Shown here: positions 1 to 11,853 of the stretch, piece by piece | Layout of the letters: every line of letters starts with the position of its first letter | How positions within the stretch are numbered: position 1 is the first letter of the stretch | DNA from: Branchiostoma floridae | Taxonomy: Eukaryota; Chordata; Leptocardii; Amphioxiformes; Branchiostomatidae | Direction of reading: 5' to 3' | Assembly: GCF_000003815.2 (NCBI RefSeq) | Contig: NC_049985.1 | Coordinates: 6,540,859-6,585,352 of the forward strand | Length of the DNA stretch: 44,494 bases | Position numbers and translations under genes: made by a program | The notes under the pieces: model-generated | Told to the model about the DNA's origin: nothing | Databases searched by the model: none | Seen by the model: the letters and a program-made list of their open reading frames with translations, nothing else

Positions 1-81
1 CGGAAAACTACATTTCATTTTTCATTGTGCATGAGGTTACAGGCTTGTCGACCAATCCGCGCCGTGCTTCCTTTCTTTTAG

Positions 82-322
82 ATGGTATATCCTGCCCCCT
101 CCTCTTGACATTGAGCAGTGGTCCAGTCCTGGAAGATTTTTCTTGTTCCTTAAACACGAAACACAGATTTTGAAAGCCATTCCCTTTAGTGTTTCTCAAA
201 AGAGTTTGTCATCCAAAAGGTACTGCAGTATAGTGGACCACTGCTATGTTAAGTGGATATGCTTCAATACATTTGAGAGGAGGTGGCAGCGTAATTCATC
301 CAACAGTAAGGCAGCATTGTGA
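82..322 (+). CDS. Candidate terminal coding exon, unknown protein
   Basis: A good acceptor (pyrimidine-rich tract ending TTTTAG at 76-81) is followed by an open frame of about 79 codons (TGG at 83-85, stop TGA at 320-322). The peptide starts WYILPPPLDIEQWSSPGRFF and has a balanced, protein-like composition, unlike the AT-rich frames around it. An internal AAG/GTACTG donor after 219 could end the exon early. I do not recognise the family. If real, it is the 3' end of a plus-strand gene whose body lies left of the window, and the AATAAA near 2993 could end its 3'UTR. Only one exon is visible, so this may be a chance open frame. Confidence 0.3.
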
Positions 323-3300
323 AAAAAATTTAATCATTTAGCGCAGCAATTATTTAAGAAAAAATCAGCATTGATTGTCTCAAATCTGGCAATAATGCCA
401 AGAAAAATAGAAACATGCTCAGCAAACAAGATATGCGGACCATTACTTTCTTTAATTTGCAAATTGTAAAATGAAAACAAAATGTGATTTTTGTCTGATT
501 CAGTTGATACCTGCTAGCACAGGAGAAGTAACAATTGAAATACAAGATATAGTTTCAGACGCAATTTATGCTTCAGCCAAATTTTGCAATGAAATGATTG
601 CATGATTGATTTCAGAACAAAGCTTGTGCTTTGCCTACATACACTTTGGCTAAGAACCAAGATATTTTGATACATAGCTCTACTGACTGAAAGAGAAAAA
701 AAAGTTCTAGGAGTGACATACGATGCAGTGATACACAACGCTACAGTTGTGAACTGGTGCATGGTGTGGTAACGTCCTCATCACTTATTCTCTCCTGGTA
801 GCAGATATCACTACAGAGACCGGCCTGTAAGCGACATACACTCTCCTTTATGCACCCTTCTCCTTAACACATGGTCAGGTTTTGTTGGACTTGCCATGAA
901 AAAAGAAAAAATTGTCAAATTTGTCACAAAGCAATTTGTCCTCCTTTGAAACATTTCCAAAATTTCAACCAATTTTACAAATGATTTTCCAAATGCGAAC
1001 AAACTTAGAACTTTGATAAAGCAATCAAACTCGTAACATTCAAGGAAGATTAAAATTTTGAGTTCGACTTTGGTAATCTGACAATGCCTGATCAGTGTCA
1101 AGGGAGAACTGTGCTTATACAGCATGCCTCTATTGTAGTAGTGTAGGAAGTATTTTGTGGAGAGAAGGTTGTATATTCATGTAGTGGTTGTTGTCTATTT
1201 GGGCTAATTTCTCATAGACTGTTGAAAACCACGACAGTCCTTTGTTAAAGATAACTTTGTTTAAAGAACTTGAGTAGAAAAATACATGACATATTATGAA
1301 GTTTAAGCAACTAATGAAATCATGGACTTAAAAATGAAGCATAACCCAATTTTTAGTAATCCACCCGGCAATATGCAGCCTTCTCTTGAAGCTGGCAGTA
1401 TCTTATTAATCGAGATATAGAGCATTGTGTAAAATGTTGCCCCCCAAAAAAGGAAGAAAATGTGTCTTTTCAAATGAACAGCGACTTTAACCTTTGTTTG
1501 TCAACAACCTTTGTATACAAAGGGCACTGATAAACAAAGTTAGGCATGAGAGAAAACCCTACTATTTCATTTCAGTCATTATGGAAAGTAAGCATTTAAT
1601 GCCTTTTTTAGGTGTTCCTTGATAAAACAAGATGTATTCTTGTGTTTTGATATGAGACAACATGTTTTGGCCCTGGCGTCACATTTATATTTCATTCATG
1701 TTATGTTACACATGAACATTCATTGTAACTAACAACTTGGTTGGTAAGAAACTGCCAGAAATCTTGTGTGATTTTGTTCTTCCTCTCACTCTGCAAAGTG
1801 CATTTTCTTGCAGAAAACCCATGGATATATACACCACTATGGTGTATCAAGTCAAGTTGTGCATTGTCCATAATGCACAAAGCCCCTCATTCCCCCAAGT
1901 TATTTACTGATACCCCATATCCCCTTTGCTTGCAGCAAGACTTCTGTGCCCTTGTTCCATGTTCCACTCTTTGTCAACATTCCCAAATGTTGACTCTTTA
2001 GAAAAAAGGAAATCTTGAAAAGAATTCTCTTTGAAAGCATGTAAATATAAGAAAAACATACATCTTGTTACAAAAACACAATGTTTTTGGTTTTACTGAG
2101 TTATGTCTCCATTAAGAAAAATGTTTTGGTTCCAGTGGTATCAACGAAGACACGAAGACATGTCCAACATTTTATATGAGCATGGGACAAGGAGAAGATC
2201 AGAAGTTTACAAATACCCTCAGAAATTGTACAGCAGTTCTCTGGAGTATCTTTTGTTTTTAATCTTTGTTGTAACGTTTTGTTCTGATTTTCACAAGTTA
2301 TTATAAAAGTTATATAGTCTGTGGCAAATATCTCTATCACATCATTTATGTCCAATTGCTTACCTGTGGTATTCACACAGTAAGGCAATTGTAAACTGCT
2401 CTCTCCCACATAAAATTGGAAGAATATTTGAAAGCACCATTTAAATCGTTCATGTAATTTTGATACCAATAATTCTAAATTATGCCTTTGGAACTACACT
2501 CTTGAAAGAAAAGTCATACTAAAACATGTTCCCATCACTTGTTTTGAGAAATTGTTTTTATTACACATTCCAAAAAATTGTAATTATTCCTTTTGAGTTG
2601 TAGAAATGTTGATAAAAGAATCGAAAGCAATTGGTGACTGCATACAGAGAGGGCAGTTAATTGACTTCATGGGTTGGGGGAGGGGGGTGGTGATTTTGCT
2701 CTGTCATGAAAAATTTTACGTCTAGATTCTACAAAGTCTAACTGTTCAAACTTAATTGACAAGAAGGAAAAATCTTTTTAGTCAATTTTTATTCTTTTAT
2801 ATGTTAAAACTTACTTTTCATGGCAGTCAAAATCAAGATATGATGGAGATTTTTGCAACAGTTATTCAAAAACAAAACAAAAAGTGCTGGACAACAGATG
2901 TTGAAAAGTTAATGGTAAATTTGAATCCAGAGGACTGCTACTGACACTTTGTACATGTACTCTTGCTGCAAATGATAAATGATCTGAACCAAGAATAAAT
3001 GCCTTGTTCAAGGCTGCAATCACGTTATTTGTTAAACCAGGCTGGATGTACATTTAACATGAGGATCAAATTCAATCAAACACTGATGTTTCATAGGATT
3101 GACATGATTTGATTTATTATAAATGCAAATGATTACAAAGGGCTACCATAAACCGATATATACAAATGTGTGTGAACGAAAATATTCTTAAGTCAATACA
3201 ATTTGGACCTAGTCAGATTTTTCAGTTGTAACACGAAAATCTTGGAACTAAAAAGCCCTTTCAGATAGGCAGGAAAAGCATTCAGTTTTCATGAAGGCAG

Positions 3301-3509
3301 TTTGCAAAAAAAAAACTGGCACAATTTCCATGCAGATGAATGTCTTTTTAGCAGAACAACGAAAAGTATTTAAAGGATACATAAAAGTTTCCTGAAAACA
3401 TACTCAGTAATGCAGATAATACTGCACAGATGTTAGAACTGCAGTGATGTCATGTTTCTTGTTCAGAGTACTTCAGTGAAAGGAATGGGCCTTTGTCTTG
3501 TATAACCAG
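323..3509. other. Non-coding AT-rich stretch, possible 3'UTR sequence
   Basis: No convincing exon is seen on either strand. The open frames here (for example 2101-2469 on the minus strand) have no family resemblance or splice context. AATAAA occurs on the plus strand near 2993, and TTTATT (AATAAA on the minus strand) near 3112, as expected if two genes converge here. A G-rich run at 2671-2690 has several runs of three or more G and could form a quadruplex. Confidence 0.4.
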
Positions 3510-3773
3510 CTAACTGTGTGGTGTCTTACACCGCAGGAGCGCAATCTCTGCCAAAGTCTCTTCATCTTTTTGTTTGTGCAAAGTTAGCAGCAACTTGTCT
3601 TTGTCCTGTCCTCTTTCCACAACAACTTGAGCATTTCTTTCAGTTATATATATGTCCAAAATGTTTGAACATTCTGTCAGTAATCTAATGACAACACTTT
3701 TACCATTTATCTCCAGAAAAAAATATTCATTTTGATTGCATTTGACAACATTTGAAACTCGTAGTAGTTGTTT
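3510..3773 (-). CDS. Candidate terminal exon on the minus strand, unknown protein
   Basis: An open frame of 88 codons ends at TAG (3510-3512, minus strand). The last 67 codons follow a possible acceptor (TTTTTTTCTGGAG, exon from 3710). The peptide contains VVIRLLTECSNILDIY and ends ALLRCKTPHS; it looks like a soluble helical protein but I cannot name it. There is no ATG, so it could only be a 3' exon; its upstream exons would lie at or beyond the assembly gap at 3954. A minus-strand AATAAA lies about 400 bp downstream. Confidence is low because no second exon is visible. Confidence 0.25.
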   Translation of the reverse strand, partial: KQLLRVSNVVKCNQNEYFFLEINGKSVVIRLLTECSNILDIYITERNAQVVVERGQDKDKLLLTLHKQKDEETLAEIALLRCKTPHS

Positions 3774-3953
3774 TCAAAATGTTATACCTGCATACATGTG
3801 TATGAAAAAACATTGCCAACACCTTGGGAAAACCTGATTTATTAGAATGTAAAACACAACACACATGTTGGAGCCCAAAATCTTTTGGTACATTTTACAA
3901 TGCTAGTAATAAAACACAAAACATGATTCTCCATTTATTATTGTCTATTATGT

Positions 3954-4349
3954 NNNNNNNNNNNNNNNNNNNNNNNNNNNNNNNNNNNNNNNNNNNNNNN
4001 NNNNNNNNNNNNNNNNNNNNNNNNNNNNNNNNNNNNNNNNNNNNNNNNNNNNNNNNNNNNNNNNNNNNNNNNNNNNNNNNNNNNNNNNNNNNNNNNNNNN
4101 NNNNNNNNNNNNNNNNNNNNNNNNNNNNNNNNNNNNNNNNNNNNNNNNNNNNNNNNNNNNNNNNNNNNNNNNNNNNNNNNNNNNNNNNNNNNNNNNNNNN
4201 NNNNNNNNNNNNNNNNNNNNNNNNNNNNNNNNNNNNNNNNNNNNNNNNNNNNNNNNNNNNNNNNNNNNNNNNNNNNNNNNNNNNNNNNNNNNNNNNNNNN
4301 NNNNNNNNNNNNNNNNNNNNNNNNNNNNNNNNNNNNNNNNNNNNNNNNN
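3954..4349. other. Assembly gap (396 N)
   Basis: A run of 396 N. It lies upstream of the first visible SLC6 exon and may hide one or more missing exons. Confidence 1.
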
Positions 4350-5646
4350 GACATCTATAATTCCATCACAAGAAAACCTTTCCTTCCATGATTGTGCTCC
4401 TCTCTTGAGTTGTTAGTGGCGTGGCTTGATTAAGACTTATATTATTACAATGTTATATACACTGTATCAGCACGCAATCCAAAGTGGCTGCTGGCTTCGG
4501 AAAGAGGTTGGCAGTAGGGTGCTATAGGGTGGGGGTAGACTCTACGTAGTCTGCGTAGAGTTGTACACGGGGGTGGGTTTGTCAGCAAGAGCACTTCATA
4601 CGCACACACAGTTTTTTTATCTGTAACTCTGATGGTTAGAAGTCTTTGGCATTACACAAGTGGTTAAAGCCAAGAGCTTTTGCACAGTAAATCACAATCT
4701 CAAGAAAAAGGATCCTGAGTGTGGGATGTGAAGTTTCAGCTCTTGGTTTCTGGAGTCAGCAGCCATTGTTGGCACAAGATTGTGGCAGGAAGCCCTCAAG
4801 CATACAAAATGCACCTTTCATTTGACAAATTTTTAGAACGACATTTTTCTGGTCATTCAAAAAATTGTTGTATTGTACACTTGAGGGTTTCCTAGGAGTT
4901 AAGGAACCAAGATTTTTAGTGCTACCCTTACAAAAACACATTTTGGCCATTTTAGGTACCCAATGTAAAAAGTATGGGAAAGAAAAGAATTGAAAACAAG
5001 TTTCTGGAAGTAGGGAACTGAAGGGTACTGTTATCGACAGTGGAATGTATTTATTAGGTTTTCTGCTTCATTGCTTTAACATGTTTGTACCCCCAATTGT
5101 CAGTGCCCCTGTTTGACCCTGGAACATTTTTGTGACACATCTGAAATTAGCACATCAGATATTAGATTTTGGGTGTTTTTCTCAGAGTGTTACAGACAAT
5201 GTGCAATTTTTAATGTGTCATGCACCAGAACTATCTCGGCCTTTAATAAAAGCAAAACAGAGAGAAAGAAAACGAAAGAAGGTATGACGATAAACTTGAG
5301 CCGTGAAAGTTTTGGTGAAAGGACAGCAGCAGGGGCACTGGCAGCTCAAATTGCTTTGCTATGTTCGGGTTCGTTGAGGAATGGAAAAAATTAGTTCACA
5401 TGTTAATTTGTCATGCACCACTTGAACAGTATGCTCTGTTTGTCATGCTTGTGTATGTATGAGAGTATCTAACATGGAATGTGCTTGAAAACCACATGCT
5501 TTATTTACAGAGCTTTTACAACAAGCGGGCTGCCTTACTCAAACTCCTATAGCCTTCTGTTACAGGTTCGAGATGCAGTCTTCAGCAAGTAAAACCCGTT
5601 TGTGGCCTCATGATAATATTTTGTACCTGTATTTTTCCTTCCGTAG
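4350..5646. other. Non-coding stretch upstream of the SLC6 exons
   Basis: No exon of SLC6 or any other family was found. It should be intron if the SLC6 gene continues upstream. A short inverted repeat built round TCTACG/CGTAGA occurs at about 4537-4560. Confidence 0.5.
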
Positions 5647-8600
5647 TTTGGAATGTTGGAGGCTGTGCTTAGCGGGCTGATTGACGAGTTCCCAACCATC
5701 CTGCGCCCCATCAAGTCCTGGGTCACCCTGGGGATCTGTGTGCTGCAGTTCCTGCTGGCCCTCCCCATGGTCTCACAGGTACGTTTCTGGAATAATTTCG
5801 TTTGGTCTCACAGATGCGTTTCAGGTATTCTGTCAGTTTGGTCTCAAAGATTTCGCCCTCCCCATGGTCTCACAGGTATGTTTCAGGAATTATTTCGTGT
5901 GGTCTCACAGATGCGTTTCAGGTATTCTTTCCATTTGGTCCTCCCCATGGTCTCACAGGTACGTTTCTGGAATTATTTCGTTTGGTCTCACTGATGCGTT
6001 TCAGGTATTCTTTCCATTTGGTCTCAAAGATTTGGCCCTCCCCATAGTCTCACAGGTACATTTCAGGAATTATATCCCATGGTCTCACAGGTACGTTTCT
6101 GGAATTATTTCGTTTGGTCTCACTGATGCGTTTCAGGTATTCTTTCCATTTGGTCTCAAAGATTTGGCCCTCCCCATAGTCTCACAGGTACATTTCAGGA
6201 ATTATATCCCATGGTCTCACAGGTACGTTTCGGGTATTCTCTCCAATGTTGTCACAGATATGTTTTAGGGATTCTTTTCTTTGGTATCACAGATACATCT
6301 CAGAAATTTTTAGAATCCTGTATGATGTAAATCTCACTCAGTGTTTTTTGCGGTGACCTCAAACTACAAAGTCATATTGTGAATGTGATCTTCTATACCA
6401 CAGAATCTTTTCAAGCACTAAGTTGAACAAACACCGGGAAAAAAAAACGCGTAAAAAAAAAACGCTTTATAATAGATATCATGTTGACAAACCTGCATGT
6501 TGTAGGAAGATTCCAAAGCAAAGTCAATAGCCCTTCATCTGAAACTTGCAGTGCGGAAAAATGTTTAGGTCGTTGTAGTCATTGTGTGTTAAATCTAAAG
6601 CATTATATCATTGTCTACTGTTTAGGGTGGCATCTACCTGCTGACAATGGTGGACTGGTACAGCGCTGGTGTGTCCCTCATGATCGTTGCTGTCACTGAG
6701 TGCCTTGTGCTGTCCTGGCTATACGGTAAGTCAAGAAAACTGTACTCTTGTAAACTTGACGTAGCCTTGTTTTGTCTATGGGTCTAGTTATCATGATACA
6801 CTGTCAGTAGAATGGTAGAAAGTGAGTAGGAAGACATCTTCTATGGTCAGACTTGCTTGAGTGTCAGGAGTAGGGTTCAGAGGAGGTAAAATTAGTTGTT
6901 TATCAGACATGACAGTCAAGGTCATAGGGTCAATGGCAAAGACTACTAGTCAGATAGAGAGGTATAGTTTTTGACCATGTTTTTGCAGTTAATACTACAT
7001 GATAGTTTATGGGACGGTGGAAACACCTCAGGTTTGTGAAATCCAGTTGATTTACAAGCATGTTGCATCCTCATACAGGCTGTGACCGGTTCTACGACAA
7101 CATCAAGATGATGCTCGGCTCCTACCCCAGCATCTGGTGGAAGATCTGCTGGAAGGTCATCACTCCAGTGGTCCTTCTTGTAAGTACCATCTTAAAAGTT
7201 CTTAAAGTCTTCTGGTTTTGAGGCTTAGGCCCAATCTACACACAGTTTTTACCGATATCTGTGGAGATGTCTGGAGGGATCTAGAACGTAGGGGGCCGGA
7301 CACCCATGGCGCTTGCAGTCATAAACATATAGCGCGATTTTTAGCGCGTTATATGCTAATGAGCCTTCCCGAAGTCGGGAAGCATCTACACGCGCGCGAA
7401 GCTGTCGGGGACCCCTGCTAAGCTATCGGTAAGGTATGGAGAAAAGGTGCTGATATCGTAATGGCGATATAGTAGTTCCATCTAGACGATGAAAAAAAGC
7501 TGTCGGCGAGAGGTTGTAGGCTCGCCGATATCGGGAAAAACTGTGTGTAGATCGTGCCTTAGCCACCGCACTGGCAAGAATGTAGCTGTATAAAATAGTT
7601 GTATTGTTTGTATCAGGAGTCAGCTGAGAATGGTGTTAAAATTTGCTACAGCACCAGCATAACTCTCACTGTCTCATGAAGCATATAATGGCACACCAAT
7701 TTAATATCTTGGTTCACGGATTCGCTCGCTCCTATCTTTTGAAAAATAAAAATAAAAAAAAATTACTACTCAGCAAATTTTCACCATTAATGAAACCATT
7801 CACCAACTTTCTGGTGTAGCAAATTGGCCTTTATATTATAAGCTCCTTAAAGTGTGGGTACAGGTGCTGTTACTGTACAATAATAGTGTTTTTGTACTTT
7901 TTTTCAAGCTGAAACCTTTTTTTCTTTATGTTTTGGATTAGCCGTTACCTTTACCCCAACCATTTTACAATTTTTATTTTCATTTTGCCCTCTCGCTCCA
8001 TATTTTTTATGAAAAAATCCGAGAACCAAGAAATTAAATTGGTGTGGCCTAATGGCACATTAAAAAAGGTTCTCTACCTTAACTCTTATGGTAAACTGAA
8101 GACTCTGCAGTTCCATGAATGGATGTTAGATAACATGCCAACATTTTCTTGCTGTAGGAAAGAATGCCCTTGAAGTTGAGTCTCGCTGTACATCTCTGCA
8201 TGCACCTGACAGCATAACATGAAAATGTACTGAAGGCTAAATAGAGGTTGAAAAAAGAAGAACAATTCTGCAAAACCCTGTTTGTAACCGTCAACAGGGT
8301 GGCATGCCAACAGTGTCTGGCTTTAGGAAAGTTGTCTAACTGTGCATCTCTGCCTCTCCAGGGCATCCTCCTGTTCACCATGGTGAACCACACCCCGGTG
8401 ACGTACGGGAAGTACGAGTACCCCGACTGGGCGGACAGCCTGGGCTGGCTCATGGCCATGGCGTCTGTCGTCAACATCCCCATCTTCGCCATCATCGCTC
8501 TAGTACAGGCCAAGGGGTCCTTCATGGAGGTGAGTCATGTTTTACCTGTGCACAAGGCAGTGAACTTCACTCTGACTCTTACTCTTTAGCATAAATATCA

Positions 8601-9163
8601 GTTAAGGGGATTTGTTTTACTCGTGTGCTAGCTGTTGTTTTTGTACTGTACAATGCACTGATCTCATAGCTCCGCCTACCTCTATCAATAAATAGAAATG
8701 CAAAATAAAAACATAGAAACTGACGTTCAGCCACTCTCCTTGGTTGACGTGCTAATTGCCATTGGTTGGAACTGGAGAAAAGGTGCTGATGTACTGTGTC
8801 CTTGGGTTTGACGTTTGAGTTGTTCGGTGGTAGGGTACACCTCGTTGTCCATAGCAGCCCAAACATGGAAAGTGAAATTCTGTACATGTGCAAGTACTAT
8901 GATAAAAATGTGCGTTTTCTTTAATTTGTCCACAAAAGCTTTGTAACTGGTGGCTTAAAGTTGATGTTTTTACCTTGCAGCGGCTGCGCGCTGTCACCCA
9001 GCCTACCGCAGAGTGGGGCCCGGCTCTCAACCACGACCGAGACCTGGACCTGAGCGAACCAGAGTTGAATGAGAAGGGCGTTCCCGTCATCAACATCGTC
9101 CCAACAAAGGACGAAGAGAAGGTGGACCTCTCCAAGTCCATGGAGCGGATTAGTACTGTATGA
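5647..9163 (+). CDS. SLC6 Na+/Cl--dependent transporter, C-terminal part (5 exons)
   Basis: Coding exons 5647-5778, 6626-6725, 7079-7179, 8362-8529 and 8981-9163 join in frame into 227 residues, with GT-AG introns throughout. The peptide opens [16 protein letters not shown], the SLC6 signature that continues TM8, followed by [15 protein letters not shown] (TM10 region), [17 protein letters not shown], a TM12 segment ([20 protein letters not shown]) and a cytoplasmic tail with [13 protein letters not shown] before it and WGP after it. These proteins carry amino acids, GABA, glycine, betaine or monoamines into cells with Na+ and Cl-. The first visible motif fits the amino-acid branch (glycine/GABA/taurine type) better than the monoamine branch, but the substrate site in TM1, TM3 and TM6 is missing, so the substrate cannot be called. 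TM1 to early TM8 are not found upstream in the window. Intron 1 carries a minisatellite that copies the splice donor; intron 3 carries a PIF-like MITE. Confidence 0.9.
5761..6232 (+). repeat. Intronic minisatellite containing copies of an exon end and splice donor
   Basis: Irregular units of about 35-100 bp repeat the last bases of the SLC6 exon and the start of its intron (CCATGGTCTCACAG/GTACGT). Donor-like GTA sites after CTCACAG occur at 5779 (the assumed real one), 5876, 5959, 6056, 6091, 6188 and 6222. The donor at 5959 is 180 bp downstream with the reading frame open, so its use would add 60 residues. Degenerate copies such as TCTCACAGATG lie between. Confidence 0.85.
7228..7558. mobile_element. 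MITE, PIF/Harbinger-like, in SLC6 intron 3
   Basis: The terminal inverted repeats are about 26 bp long (left GGCCCAATCTACACACAG, right the complement of GGCACGATCTACACACAG), flanked by TTA on both sides (7225-7227 and 7559-7561). The 331-bp element has no coding capacity. TTA target duplication and GGC ends fit PIF/Harbinger, which is an inference. Confidence 0.7.
8650..8790. repeat. Dispersed repeat shared with 22510-22650
   Basis: This SLC6 intron segment (ATAGAAATGCAAAAT, then CAGCCACTCTC and TTGCCATTGGTTGGAA) is similar to a segment in a centrin intron with the same order of motifs. Its termini and class were not resolved. Confidence 0.4.
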
Positions 9164-11350
9164 GTGTGCGAGGCTTGGAGAAGATCTTTGCCATTTTGTT
9201 TTGCCAAATGAGTGAGGGTGGTGTAGTAGATTTATGGTTTTTTGTTTGGAGACTATCTCTAATCTTCTGTATCAACCCAGAACCAAGCCAAAGGCAGCTG
9301 AAAGCACTTAAGTTAATTTATGCCTAGGAATGCTAAGTGAATAAAAATATGTATGTATATTTTGTCAGACAAGACAAAGATTCTTGCTTTCCTAGGATGC
9401 ACTCTTGTGTAGGGACCTCATTGAACTTAGTTAGTGTTCACTTCTGTACAGTGCAATTCTTTTGGTCCACCTTAGGTTTCTTGACTGTTGTACATCAATG
9501 CAATTATGTTTAAGATCTTTTGGCATACTTTTGCAAGAAGAAATGGGACCCAAATAGATATGTGTTATTGGTAAGAAATATGTATGACTATTAGTCAGCA
9601 TTCACCGCATTCGTATGGAAAAGGAAGAAAAGCAGATGTCTTTGCTACCTTTAAGGAATTTGGTACACTTGTACTAGAAGAAAGTAGAATATAGGCATGA
9701 TATAAGATGCCTTTTAAGAGCTATGCCACTTCAATGCTGGCTGCTGTTTGAATATGAATGACAGTTGGCTTCTGTGTATATTTATGCTAGTGTAGATGTA
9801 TTGAAAACACCTGTTAATTCTGTTGAAATCTTTGATGGGTGAATTTTAGGCTGATTTTGATCATGTGGGGATTTTTTGGTCAGTAATATGCAGAAATCTT
9901 AATCAACCTAGTCATTTTGTATTCGACATTTCCAACAAAATATTTGGCTTGCTAAAGTAAACAGTAAAAGCAAAGCAAGAAATGAGTAACGTGTGTAAAG
10001 ATGACAAATTAGTTTATAGAAGAAGTGGCCAAAGATTTTGTTAGATTGTGTTTTTTTTCGCACTGCAGTAGATTTGTTGTATACAGTTTGTACATGTATG
10101 TATGTACATTGTATGCGGAAAAATATATGCCAAAAAGGTCTTTTGAGGCCATTTGTACAGCTTGTTGCACACAGCAGTTCTGTATTGTTTTATTTTTCAC
10201 TTGTGATTTTTGTTTTTGTACATCCTTTTTTTTTCTTTTGTTACGAAATCGTATTTGGCAGCACTTGAAAAGAGGTTACTTGATTGTCTTGTTCTCAATC
10301 AAATTGAGTTAGAAGTAAGCGTAAGATCTTGATTGGAAGGTGTAATGAATACTGAACTGATGTCTTGTACAAATGCTGCTTTGCAGGTGTTTTTATAGTT
10401 AGTGTATACAGTACAATGGAGCACGTTCACATAGTTCTAAGTTAATTAATTAAATAGAATGGTATAATCCTGGTTAGCTTCATTCACATGTTCAATATTG
10501 CAGTTAACTTACAGTTGTGTGTATTACGCTCTTTGTTGTAGTATTATATATCAGGAAACGTGCATGTAGACATCTTTCAAAGGGAAATAATGTATGTATC
10601 GCTGTGTAGCTTTCAGTACTTTGACATATTTATTGAGGACTTGGTCTTCGCATCTTTGCTAGTATATTGTGTATTGTAATCTTACTTTTTGTGCTCTTTA
10701 TACATGTATGGTTGCTGCAGAAATGCTGGAAACATAGAAGACAATCCTGCTATAGGGAAGGACAATGTTGTGGACAATAAGTATACCATCGTGTTAAGTG
10801 CCTAGAGTAACGCAGATGCACTGTGTTATTGTAAATTGACACAAGTTAGGCCACACAATTACTGTTTGTCACCAAAGAGATTAACAGCTAAAATCCAACA
10901 ACTGAACTGAAGCCTCAAATTTTTTTCGGAAACCTTTGCAACTTCTCGTTCATATCTTCTGGAAAAATAGTTACGAGACAAGTTACGAGATTTGTGTGGC
11001 CTTAAATGCTCTACAACCATTTTCTCCCTTGCCTTGTAGTTGTATGCTGCAAATTAGCCAGACATCAAATTGTACAGTCGCCGCCTTCCTAAGTAGGCTC
11101 ACCACATTCTGAAAGTGGTACCCTGTTTTATATTGGATGCCACTTTTTGAAGAGTAACTACAAACAATCACATTGGTTGTATCTGGTGTCTATGGTGTGT
11201 ACAGTGTACATCTTTTAGCTGCTTTGATAAACTCTGCTGTTCAAGCTTGTGGGGACCAAGTAGATTTGGGGACACATGTAAGAATTGCTTAAAATCTTGC
11301 AAGTTAACAGCTCTGCAGGTACTGAATAAACCATTGTTTACCGATGGAAA
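9164..11350 (+). other. Probable SLC6 3'UTR
   Basis: The stretch after the SLC6 stop has no exon-like frames. AATAAA occurs at 9340-9345, where a short form could end, and at 11325-11330 (ACTGAATAAACC), a good candidate for the distal poly(A) site. The UTR length is inferred. Confidence 0.5.
11187..11245. repeat. Short repeat shared with 19030-19095
   Basis: TGGTGTCTATGGTGTGTACA and the following bases to TTTTAGCTG (about 38 bp) are identical in both places. The similarity continues, with changes, to CTCTGCTGTT and AAGCTT. Confidence 0.7.
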
Positions 11351-11853
11351 GTACACGTCTCTGTCTTCTTCTTGCCCATATATCCATTATAGATTCCCAG
11401 TGCAGTTAAAGTGTTAGAATGAAAAAGTAAAGAATGAAAAAGTATAAGTTTTCCGTATATCTTAATGATTTTACGACTTAAATATGTAACTTTTTATTTG
11501 ATAGTGCTGTATAGCCGTTGCAACCTGCTCCAATTCCGAGGGCGATGTTTTCATCATAAGTTGAAGTGGTGCGGATTATGTTTCTTACATGCACAGAAAT
11601 AGCAACAATCTATAATGTGACACATGCCAAGCTTCACAAACAATACTCATCACAATATGCACATGGTTTGTAATATTGTAACTAGTATTAAACTCACCAT
11701 ATGTCAGTTCATGTCCTATAAGGTTCAAACTTCAACAAAGACATTAAAATTTGATAGTGACATACAAAATGGTGTACATGTAACTTCCTCAGTACAGTGC
11801 AAAGATATATGGGCACGCTAAATCCATTAAACAACTAGAGTTCGGCGACCTCA

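Noticed and set aside
2101-2469. 122-codon frame on the minus strand
   Set aside because: AT-rich chance frame with no family resemblance or splice sites.
5681-6268. 195-codon frame overlapping the SLC6 exon
   Set aside because: It is out of frame with the transporter exon and is made of the minisatellite.
8079-8525. 148-codon minus-strand frame
   Set aside because: Overlaps a confirmed SLC6 exon on the other strand; a shadow.
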